NCBI RefSeq assembly: GCF_947498345.1
Contig: NZ_CANMJY010000003.1
Location: 1 to 64,000, forward strand
Reading direction: 5' to 3'
Length of the DNA stretch: 64,000 nt
DNA from: an uncultured Winogradskyella sp.
GTDB taxonomy: Bacteria; Bacteroidota; Bacteroidia; Flavobacteriales; Flavobacteriaceae
Shown: in pieces, positions 1 through 8,149 of the stretch
Numbering within the stretch: position 1 is the stretch's first letter
How the letters are laid out: each line of letters starts with the position of its first letter
Notes under the pieces: model-generated
What the model was told of the DNA's origin: nothing
Seen by the model: the letters and a program-made list of their open reading frames with translations, nothing else
The model's database searches: none
Program-made: the position numbers and the translations under genes

Positions 1-60
1 TAAGATTATAAATTTACTTCTATAATCTCGCTCAAATAACAACTATATCAAGTTCACTTT

Positions 61-2199
61 TTGCTGACGTTATACAATAATATCATAACAATAAGTAGTG
101 ATGGCATAAACATTTACAATTACAAGAATAATAACTTTAAAACTTACTTTCAAAAAAATGACAATACAAGCACGAGGGATTTCTTTAAGGATAGTAAGGG
201 TGATTTATATGTATTTACCTACTCAGGCTTTTTTAAAAAAAATGCTGATGAGAATAATTTTAAACCCTTTATATTTTCTTCATTAAATGATAAAAGACAA
301 CCTAAAGATTTTTTATATGGCTATTACCCCATAAATGATACATTAGCTTTAGGTTATGGCTTTGCTAAAAAATTGTTTACCATCAATTTTAAGTCAAAAA
401 CCTTTGAACCTATTTCATATCCCGAAACACTTAATTGGAGACCATATACAGAGCATTCTGATATAGAATCTATAGACCAAGACAGATATTACCTCGCCGG
501 AACTAATGGACTATTTGAATATAATATTAAAACCAACACTTTTATTGATAGAAACCAGCTCTCAGAAACTGTTAATTTGAAAAACCACAAAATAAATGAT
601 GTATATTTTAATAAAAACGAAAATACTCTCTGGTTAGGTACGCAGTCTTTAGGCTTATTTTTTAAAAATCTGAATACAGGTGAAGTCTGTAATTTTGCAG
701 AAGACAATGCTAATTTCCCTATTTGCAGTAATAATGTTATATATATAATGCAAGACAAAAATGATATGGTTTGGGTAGGAACGGCAAAAGGGTTGCAAAA
801 AATTAACCCTATTACTTTAGCTAGTGAAAACATGTCTAAAAATAAGGGGTTTAAAAACCAACATATCGTAGGCATACTTGAGGATGAGTACAACAACAAC
901 CTGTGGCTTAGTACTTATAATGGACTGATATGTTATAATACCGTTACAGAAGAAGTTTCTGATTTTTTTGAGTCTGACGGTATATCTAATAATGAATTTA
1001 ATGCTAAGTCTTTTTACAAGGCTAATGACACCACATTCTATTTTGGCGGTATCAGTGGTGTTACAATGTTTAACCCTAATCAATTATTAATCAGTAACAA
1101 TAAGCCTAAAATTAGCTTAACCAAAGTATCGCGATTTGATAAAGAGCATAATAAGAAAAAGGCATTTATTTATGGTTTGAGCGACTTGTCACAGTTCAGA
1201 TTACCATACAATCAAAACTATATCACATTATTTTTTGCAATTAATGATGTCCCGAATCTTGAAAAATGTACTTACGAGTATAAAATAGAAGAAATAAAAA
1301 ATGAGTGGATTAGTATTGGTAATTTTAATCAAATTCAGTTACAAGGCCTTAGGGCTGATGATTATAATATATCCGTTAGAGGTTATAACAGTAAAGGAAA
1401 ACTAACCAATACTTTAACATACAAAGTAAAGGTAGATGAGGTGTTTTATAAGACCAATTGGTTTATTATACTGGTTATTGCATTGCTAATTTCTTTAAGC
1501 TTACTTTGGGCTTATTTCCTTAGAAAACGAATAATAGCAAACTACGAAACTCAAAATAAACTTAAACAATTAGAAGCACGTTCGCTTAGAGCATTAATGA
1601 ATCCACACTTTATTTTTAATGCTTTAAATGGTATACAGAGCATAATGATAACAAAAGGAGAAAAAGCGGTTAACAAATATATCAGTACATTTTCTAAACT
1701 GATGCGTTTTACGTTAGACACCAATGACTTTGAATATGTGCACCTCGAAAAAGAGATCACCTATTTAAATACATATTTAGAGATAGAAAAATATCGCCTT
1801 AACGATAATCTCAACTATGAAATAATTACAGAAGGTTATCTGGATATTAAACACATAAAAATCCCCAATATGATACTGCAACCTATAGTTGAAAACGCTA
1901 TAGTCCATGGTCTAACACCAAAGAAAACTAATAGAACTATTACTATTAAGTTTAAAAAATTATCTGAGGATTTTATTATTGAAGTTGAAGATAATGGTGT
2001 AGGCAGAAAAGCAGCTGAAGAAAACAAATCTAAAATAAAGAACCAATATCAATCTTGGTCTTCTAGCATAACTAAAGATAGAATAGCGATTTCTAATAAA
2101 GTGAATACCTATAAAATCTCTATGGATATAGATGATTTATATCATGAGAATCAACCTAGCGGTACAAAAGTAGTTTTACGATTTCAAAATTTACTGTAA
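61..2199 (+). CDS. LytS-type sensor histidine kinase with two-component propeller, apparently 5'-truncated
   Basis: Membrane sensor kinase of the Bacteroidota propeller class. Residues 1-360 hold beta-propeller blades (for example 'NTLWLGTQSLGLF', 'DMVWVGTAKGLQKI', 'NLWLSTYNGL'), followed by a Y_Y_Y-like beta-sandwich to about 460 and one transmembrane helix at about 467-490. The His_kinase domain has the phosphoacceptor motif NPHFIFN (His516), an N box around 'NAIVHG' and a G box 'DNGVGR'. Such proteins normally start with a signal peptide and run to about 1000 residues. This 712-residue frame starts at a TTG in mid-blade, has no signal peptide, and every forward frame is stopped within the first 78 bases. 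It may be a 5'-deleted pseudogene or use an unusual start. No response regulator is adjacent; the only LytTR regulator here lies 22 kb away. Confidence 0.8.
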   Translation: MLTLYNNIITISSDGINIYNYKNNNFKTYFQKNDNTSTRDFFKDSKGDLYVFTYSGFFKKNADENNFKPFIFSSLNDKRQPKDFLYGYYPINDTLALGYGFAKKLFTINFKSKTFEPISYPETLNWRPYTEHSDIESIDQDRYYLAGTNGLFEYNIKTNTFIDRNQLSETVNLKNHKINDVYFNKNENTLWLGTQSLGLFFKNLNTGEVCNFAEDNANFPICSNNVIYIMQDKNDMVWVGTAKGLQKINPITLASENMSKNKGFKNQHIVGILEDEYNNNLWLSTYNGLICYNTVTEEVSDFFESDGISNNEFNAKSFYKANDTTFYFGGISGVTMFNPNQLLISNNKPKISLTKVSRFDKEHNKKKAFIYGLSDLSQFRLPYNQNYITLFFAINDVPNLEKCTYEYKIEEIKNEWISIGNFNQIQLQGLRADDYNISVRGYNSKGKLTNTLTYKVKVDEVFYKTNWFIILVIALLISLSLLWAYFLRKRIIANYETQNKLKQLEARSLRALMNPHFIFNALNGIQSIMITKGEKAVNKYISTFSKLMRFTLDTNDFEYVHLEKEITYLNTYLEIEKYRLNDNLNYEIITEGYLDIKHIKIPNMILQPIVENAIVHGLTPKKTNRTITIKFKKLSEDFIIEVEDNGVGRKAAEENKSKIKNQYQSWSSSITKDRIAISNKVNTYKISMDIDDLYHENQPSGTKVVLRFQNLL

Positions 2200-2263
2200 G
2201 CAATACCATAACCTCTATAGATTAGGCTTTAAAAAATCACCACTTAAAAAACAATATCCAAAA

Positions 2264-2311
2264 AAAACATTGCCTCTACCTCTACCCAAGATAATAATAA
2301 GGCAATGTTTT
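2264..2311. terminator. Bidirectional rho-independent terminator
   Basis: A 12-bp inverted repeat (AAAACATTGCCT / AGGCAATGTTTT) encloses a 24-base loop between two convergent genes. On the minus strand the stem runs into eight T residues, so it best serves the LuxR-like gene at 2469. On the plus strand the T-run is only four bases, so it serves the kinase gene less well. Confidence 0.55.
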
Positions 2312-2468
2312 AAAAAAGTAAAGAATGAATCTTTACATCAACTAAATCAAAGTTATCATAGATAAGGGTTAATAAAAAACGTTAATGAATACTCGGGATA
2401 AAACGTACATAAACGTACTTATTTACGTAATAAATGCTCATTTAATCCTTTCTTGGTCAATTTAATGT

Positions 2469-3281
2469 TCAGTTTAATGATGTAGTAGGTGTCTTAAAAA
2501 GTATGGTATAATGAACAAGGGTGTAAAATTCTAACAACTTAAAATACAACGCTTGCGTATAGGCTTTTTGATTTTTTTGAGGCATCTTTATATAGGATAT
2601 ATTAAGATCATTAATTGATCTTGCAATTTTAACCGAACTATCTATTAAGGCTTTAGATTCTATGGTTTGCTTTTTTATAAGACCATTATCTATAGCCTTT
2701 CTGTAAGCATTAAATAGACTATTGGTACCGAGTTTAGTTAATACCTCACGTTTTATTTTAAAAATAGTTCTAGCACTTATATTTAGTGTTTGTATAATAG
2801 ACACTTCGTTAAATCCACTATACTTTAAAACCAAATACTTTTTTTCCATATCAGTTAAAGTTCTTATGGTATTATGCTTATCTCGTTTATTATTGGCAAT
2901 TTTTCTGCACGTTTTGTAAAATTCCATAAGGGTATTTTGCAAATTATCAATCGTACAATCATTGGTGCTGAAATTTGAAATCTTAACTAAATTACTGACA
3001 CAAAGCTGTGCCTGGAGTTGAACAAATTCTGGCACATAATCTAAAGGATCTAAAATATCCAGACTTTGTGCTGTTTGCATAATATTTAACCAGTTAGTGG
3101 TTTTAAATTTTTCCTTAACACCAAATTTAGCAATACTAAGTGCTTCATTAGATAAGCTTAAAAATGCAGCTATGGCATTATCATTATAATTATGGGCAAA
3201 AAGTCTTAGGTAAAAAAGTTCGCGACTGTTTAGGGCTATGGCATTAACCTCATAATTGAGGACTTCTCTGTAAGTTTTCAT
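2469..3281 (-). CDS. Putative transcriptional regulator with two LuxR/GerE-like HTH segments
   Basis: A 270-residue cytoplasmic protein. Residues about 140-203 resemble a LuxR (GerE) HTH: 'LTDMEKKYLVLKYSGF', then 'NISARTIFKIKREVLTKLG', ending in 'AIDNGLI'. Residues about 17-75 repeat the same plan in weaker form ('LNSRELFYLRLFAHNY', 'FLSLSNEALSIAKFGVKEKF'). There is no receiver, autoinducer-binding or TPR domain, and no membrane segment. I infer an ancient internal duplication of the HTH, with one copy perhaps used for dimerisation. The gene is monocistronic and convergent with the kinase gene. Its targets and signal cannot be read from the sequence. Confidence 0.7.
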   Translation of the reverse strand: MKTYREVLNYEVNAIALNSRELFYLRLFAHNYNDNAIAAFLSLSNEALSIAKFGVKEKFKTTNWLNIMQTAQSLDILDPLDYVPEFVQLQAQLCVSNLVKISNFSTNDCTIDNLQNTLMEFYKTCRKIANNKRDKHNTIRTLTDMEKKYLVLKYSGFNEVSIIQTLNISARTIFKIKREVLTKLGTNSLFNAYRKAIDNGLIKKQTIESKALIDSSVKIARSINDLNISYIKMPQKNQKAYTQALYFKLLEFYTLVHYTILFKTPTTSLN

Positions 3282-3574
3282 AATTGCAGTAAATTATTGT
3301 GGTTTCACATTACAAAGATGTATGGTCTTCATCTAATACTAAGATGTAATGTAAAATTTGGTAAGAAATTTGTAAAAAACGGGATGTTAAGCACTTACAG
3401 ACCATTAATCTTTATAAATCATACGGTTATGTAAACATTTATACCATTCATGTCGCTATATGATACGATTGCTCATTCACTTTTTAGAAATAGGTTATTG
3501 TTTTAGACATTTGATTAGTCCTACCCTTTAGAACCTTATTTAAAATTATTGAAAAAGAAAACATTATAATTAAA

Positions 3575-3899
3575 ATGTCCATCATCTATTACTTTAACAA
3601 AAAGATGATTACAAAACAAAGACGTTCTTTTATGTTTATAAATTTTACTTTACAATTTTCTGATATAAACGGTAGGCCTTTAAAGTACAAAGAAGTGTAT
3701 GTTATTAATTATTCCAATATACTTAGTACAACCAAAATGCGTTTTACTGATGAAAAAGGTAGCGTTACTTTTTGTTTTTTTTTCATGCTTAAAAAGCATA
3801 AAGATAAAAACGTATTATGGGTATCATAAACTTCCTTTACAGAAAGTGAGCAACAATGACAAGCTTGCATTTACTATACCACAATACTATTTTGCTTAG
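3575..3899 (+). pseudogene. Small beta-sandwich-like gene with a frameshift at a T9 run
   Basis: The frame from 3575 codes a region with 'DINGRPLKYKEVYVINYSN' and 'FTDEKGSVTF', the look of an Ig-like or carboxypeptidase-regulatory beta-sandwich. It meets nine T residues at 3775-3783 and stops at 3829 after an unlikely tail. Removing one T restores a frame that ends 'KLPLQKVSNNDKLAFTIPQ' and stops at 3899, two bases before the next ATG, giving about 107 residues. That spacing suggests the intact gene was translationally coupled to the VOC-fold gene. The start could also be an ATG at 3605 or 3632. The family is not recognised. The shift may be a real mutation, slippage, or a sequencing error. 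Confidence 0.5.
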
Positions 3900-3901
3900 T
3901 T

Positions 3902-4342
3902 ATGAAATCAATTGCTCCTTTTTTGATGATAGATAAAAAATGTGAAACTGCCTTTAGTTTTTATAAGGAGCTCTTTAATGGATCTATAGTTAAGTTAGAT
4001 AACATCGAAGATGATATTCTTGGGTTAAATAAAGAAAATTTAAAAGGCAAATTAGCCCATATCTGGTTGCAAATTGATGATACTATACATATAAGAGGTT
4101 GTAATCGTTCGGTATTCTTTAATCAACATCAAATCCATTTACCGTTTAGTGTATTTATTATCGATTCCGATTCTAAAGAAGAATTAATAGAATTACATAA
4201 CCGGCTCTCATATAAAGGTAGGTCGATCTTAAGTATTAGACCAACCAATATATATGGTCTTCTTTGTATGGTAATAGACCAATTTGGAGTCTATTGGATA
4301 ATTACATATAACGCAGATCTTTCAAATGCTGAAAACACATAA
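3902..4342 (+). CDS. VOC-superfamily (PhnB/glyoxalase-like) protein
   Basis: A 146-residue soluble protein with the PhnB-like plan. The N-terminal strand and helix 'PFLMIDKKCETAFSFYKELF' match the family motif around 'A..FY...F', and the C-terminal strand 'YGLLCMVIDQFGVYWIIT' matches the usual ending with a conserved 'FGV.W'. A single copy of this size usually forms a dimer. The ATG lies two bases after the stop of the frameshifted upstream gene, so the two were probably co-transcribed. The canonical metal ligands of true glyoxalases are not obvious. No substrate can be named. Confidence 0.7.
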   Translation: MKSIAPFLMIDKKCETAFSFYKELFNGSIVKLDNIEDDILGLNKENLKGKLAHIWLQIDDTIHIRGCNRSVFFNQHQIHLPFSVFIIDSDSKEELIELHNRLSYKGRSILSIRPTNIYGLLCMVIDQFGVYWIITYNADLSNAENT

Positions 4343-4535
4343 ACTATCTACTCATTTTTCAATAATTATTATATGCTAGACCTACAATTGTTTTAAACTT
4401 TTACATAGTTTTAGTAATAAAAAACAAGGTCATGAAAAATTCACAGGTTTTTAAAATACAAATACCAAATTAAGAATAGCTGTTTACTAATATTCATTAA
4501 TAAAAACCCATTAGGCTTTGTAATGAAATTAACAT

Positions 4536-4563
4536 TTGGCTAGCATTAATTTACTTATTTTTA
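4536..4563 (+). promoter_or_regulatory. Candidate promoter for the amidohydrolase gene
   Basis: TTG at 4536-4538, a 17-base spacer, then TATTTTTA at 4556-4563. It differs from the Bacteroidota consensus TTG-N(17-23)-TAnnTTTG only in its last base and lies about 28 bases before the ATG. The 249-base gap before the gene holds nothing else I recognise. Confidence 0.3.
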
Positions 4564-4591
4564 AGGACTTGAAAATTTTAATCAACCAAAA

Positions 4592-7500
4592 ATGAAAACA
4601 CACATCAGCATTTACACTACCCTTTTTTTAATTTTTACTATAAACTTATCAATTGCTCAAGACTCTGAAAAAATTATTGATTCTACAAAAAAAGCAACCA
4701 AAGAGTTACCATTAGAACCTACCAGAAACATACAATTTACAACTAAAAAAGGCACATGGATGTCTGTCGATGTGAGCCCCGATGGTAAAACCATTATATT
4801 CGATATGATGGGAGATTTATATACTATTCCTATCTCAGGTGGAAATGCAACACGTCTTACTGAAGGTATGCCTTACGATGTGCATCCACGTTACAGTCCT
4901 GATGGTAAAAGTATTTTGTTTATTTCAGATAAAAGTGGCTCTGATAACCTCTGGACTATGGATTTAGTAACTAAGGAACAAAAACAACTTACTAAAGATA
5001 AAGACAAATACCATGTGTCTGCAGACTGGAGTCCTGATGGCGATTATATTGTAGGCACACGTGGCAGAAGAAATATTAAACCATTTATTGTTCATAAAGA
5101 TGGAGGTTCGGGGTCTAATTTGTTATCAAAACAAAAAGCCAGTAAGTATATAGATCCTGCATTTAGTGCAGATGGCAGATATATTTACTTCTCGGCACGA
5201 CGTGGTGCATGGAACTATAATGCTCAATTACCACAATATCAGATTATGAGTTTTGACCGTGAAGATGCAGATACAGAATTAGTGACCTCACGCTATGGTT
5301 CTGCGTTTACTCCTACTTTATCGGATGATGGTAACTGGATGGTATACGGAAGTCGTTTTGAAGAGCATACTGGTTTGGTTCTACGAAACTTAAAAACTGG
5401 AGAAGAGCGCTGGTTGGCTTACCCTGTACAACGTGATGATCAAGAATCTATTGCGCCACTAGGTGTTTTGCCCGCTATGGCTTTTACACCAGATAGTAAA
5501 AATTTAATTGCGTCTTATGGCGGTAAACTATATAGCATAAGTATTTCAGATAGCAAAGCGAACGAGATTCCATTCTCTGTAGATGTAGACTTAGATTTAG
5601 GTCCTATGGTATCCTTTAAATATCCAATAGATGATACTCCTGAAGCTTTAGTTACTCAGATTAGAGATGCCAAACCATCACCTGACGGCAAACAAATAGC
5701 CTTTACAGCCTTAAACAGACTTTACGTTATGAGCTTACCAGAAGGTACACCAAAACGTTTAACCAAGCATAATTTCACAGAGGCTATGCCAGATTGGTCG
5801 CCTGATGGTAAACAAATTGTGTTCACTACATGGAAGCCTGATGGTGGGCATTTATTTAAAGTAAATGCTTCGGGCAAAGGCAATCCTATACAACTAACAA
5901 AGGAACGTGGCATATACACTAACCCTGCCTGGTCTTATAATAGTAATCGTATTGCGTTTACTAAGGGTGCTGCACAAACTTATGATGATGCTATAGATCC
6001 ATTTAATGGTCGTGTATATAAAGAATTGGCATGGATTTCCAGCTATGGTGGGGATATAACCATCATTGATAAAACAAAAGGAAGAACGACTCCTCATTTT
6101 ACCAAGATAAATGATAGAATATATCTTAATCATGGTAGAAAAGGTTTAATATCCTTACGCTGGGATGGTAGTGATGAAAAGGAACATTTAACACTCATAG
6201 GAATAAAAACCTATGGCTCTTCTGATATCTTCGGAAAAGATCACGAAACAGCAATGCCAACACACGAAGAAGGTTGGCGCGAAAACAACAAAGGTTCCCG
6301 ACCAAGTGAGATCAGAATATCTCCTGATGGTACACATGCCTTAGCTAAGATTAATAATGATTTATACTCAGTAATTATTCCTAAGATAGGTACAACTCCA
6401 TCCATAAATTTGGCTAAACCAGAAAAAGCTGCATTCCCGGCACACAAACTTACTATCATAGGAGGTGAATTTCCTGCTTGGTCACATGATAGTAAAAAAG
6501 TACACTGGTCACTTGGAGCCAGTTATTTTGCATACGATCTAACTAAAGGAAAAGCTTTTAAGGATAGTTTAGCATTAGCAAAAAAGAAGGAAAAAGAACT
6601 TAAAGATTCTGAAAAGGAAACAGACTCAATAAAACCTAAAGACAAAAAAGATAAGAAGAAAGACAAACCTCAATTTAAGGCAGATGAATACAAAGTAAAA
6701 GTAAAATACCAACGTGCTATTCCTAAAGGTATAACCTTGCTCAAAGGTGGTAGAATTATTACTATGAACGGTAAACAAGTTATAGAAAATGGGGATATTC
6801 TTATAGAGAACAATCGTATTAAAAATATTGGGCCTTCAGGAAGTTTTACTGTCCCAAATAATGCTAAGATAATTGATATCAAAGGAAAAACCGTAACACC
6901 TGGTTTTGTTGATACGCATGCACATATGTGGCCAAATTGGGGAATTCATAAAAATCAGGTTTGGATTTATTCTGCAAATCTTGCTTATGGTGTTACTACC
7001 ACTAGAGATCCACAGACAGCGACTACAGATGTATTAACTTATGCCGATATGGTAGATGCTGGTATGATTCATGGTCCAAGAATTTACAGCACAGGTCCTG
7101 GTGTAGGTTTCTGGGCATACAATATCCAGAGTTTAGATCATGCTAAAGACATTTTAAAACAATATAGCGAGTACTATAACACAAAGAGCATAAAGAGTTA
7201 TATTGTTGGAAATCGTCAACAACGCCAATGGCTAATAATGGCTGCTAAAGAATTAAAACTAATGCCTACAACCGAAGGTGGTCTAGATTTTAAACAAAAT
7301 ATGGTAAATATGATTGATGGGAATCCTGGGCATGAACATTCTTTTCCTATTTACCCACTTTATGACGATGTTATAAAAGTTGCTGCGGAATCGCAAATGG
7401 CCATTACGCCAACTTTATTAGTAAGCTATGGAGGACCATGGGCTGAAAATTATTTCTATTCAAGAGAAAATCCATACGATGATAAAAAGATGCAATATTT

Positions 7501-7984
7501 CACACCATATAGAGAATTAGCTCAAAAGTCCAGAAGACGACCAGGGTGGTTTAGAGATGATGAACATGTCTTTAAAAAACATGCTGAGTTTATGAAAGAT
7601 CTTATTGAAGCCGATGGCATTGGTGGCATAGGTAGTCATGGTCAACTACAAGGTTTAGGCTTTCATTGGGAGCTTTGGGCTGTAGCTAGTGGTGGTATGA
7701 GCAATTATGATGCTTTACGCTTAGCAACTATAAAAGGTTGCGAAGCTCTTGGATTAGATAATGATTTGGGAACATTGGAAGTTGGTAAAATTGCAGATCT
7801 GTTAATTATGAATGCAAACCCTTTAGATAACCTTAGAAACACAAATACCTTAACATATGTTGTCAAAAATGGCATTATCTATGATGCCAATACTTTAGAT
7901 GAAGTTGCTCCAACAGAAAAAAAAGCAGATACATTTCATTGGCAAACAAAAAGGCCTAATGGTCTGCCAGGTGTAAAAAATTAA
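4592..7984 (+). CDS. Exported TolB-like beta-propeller / amidohydrolase fusion
   Basis: An 1130-residue protein with a signal peptide (residues 1-22, cleavage after 'SIAQ'). Residues about 50-650 hold PD40/WD40-like blades with repeated 'SPDGK' motifs. A Lys/Glu/Asp-rich linker spans about 655-700. Residues 715-1105 form an amidohydrolase TIM barrel: 'DTHAHM' supplies the HxH metal ligands (His776, His778) and 'GTLEVGKIADLLI' is the usual closing beta-sandwich motif. The late metal-binding Asp position reads 'GIGSHGQ', so the metal site is not fully canonical. This architecture is common in Bacteroidota and is often annotated as imidazolonepropionase-like or prolidase-like. The substrate is unknown; the propeller may gate access by peptides. 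Confidence 0.85.
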   Translation: MKTHISIYTTLFLIFTINLSIAQDSEKIIDSTKKATKELPLEPTRNIQFTTKKGTWMSVDVSPDGKTIIFDMMGDLYTIPISGGNATRLTEGMPYDVHPRYSPDGKSILFISDKSGSDNLWTMDLVTKEQKQLTKDKDKYHVSADWSPDGDYIVGTRGRRNIKPFIVHKDGGSGSNLLSKQKASKYIDPAFSADGRYIYFSARRGAWNYNAQLPQYQIMSFDREDADTELVTSRYGSAFTPTLSDDGNWMVYGSRFEEHTGLVLRNLKTGEERWLAYPVQRDDQESIAPLGVLPAMAFTPDSKNLIASYGGKLYSISISDSKANEIPFSVDVDLDLGPMVSFKYPIDDTPEALVTQIRDAKPSPDGKQIAFTALNRLYVMSLPEGTPKRLTKHNFTEAMPDWSPDGKQIVFTTWKPDGGHLFKVNASGKGNPIQLTKERGIYTNPAWSYNSNRIAFTKGAAQTYDDAIDPFNGRVYKELAWISSYGGDITIIDKTKGRTTPHFTKINDRIYLNHGRKGLISLRWDGSDEKEHLTLIGIKTYGSSDIFGKDHETAMPTHEEGWRENNKGSRPSEIRISPDGTHALAKINNDLYSVIIPKIGTTPSINLAKPEKAAFPAHKLTIIGGEFPAWSHDSKKVHWSLGASYFAYDLTKGKAFKDSLALAKKKEKELKDSEKETDSIKPKDKKDKKKDKPQFKADEYKVKVKYQRAIPKGITLLKGGRIITMNGKQVIENGDILIENNRIKNIGPSGSFTVPNNAKIIDIKGKTVTPGFVDTHAHMWPNWGIHKNQVWIYSANLAYGVTTTRDPQTATTDVLTYADMVDAGMIHGPRIYSTGPGVGFWAYNIQSLDHAKDILKQYSEYYNTKSIKSYIVGNRQQRQWLIMAAKELKLMPTTEGGLDFKQNMVNMIDGNPGHEHSFPIYPLYDDVIKVAAESQMAITPTLLVSYGGPWAENYFYSRENPYDDKKMQYFTPYRELAQKSRRRPGWFRDDEHVFKKHAEFMKDLIEADGIGGIGSHGQLQGLGFHWELWAVASGGMSNYDALRLATIKGCEALGLDNDLGTLEVGKIADLLIMNANPLDNLRNTNTLTYVVKNGIIYDANTLDEVAPTEKKADTFHWQTKRPNGLPGVKN

Positions 7985-8149
7985 AACTAGCTGAAATCCA
8001 ATTGATTATGCTATGACCTAAATAAAAATCAACGACATGTAAGTTTACAAAAAAATGCATTTCATCGGTTTTTTATGCGTTTTAAAGATGTTTTTTTGAA
8101 TTAATTTATATCTTAGCCGCATAATAAATTTCATTAAACCCCAAATCTG

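Noticed and set aside
3699..3899. A separate 66-residue gene overlapping the 84-residue frame
   Set aside because: Its first half is an out-of-frame shadow; only the part after the T9 run looks coding, and it continues the upstream frame.
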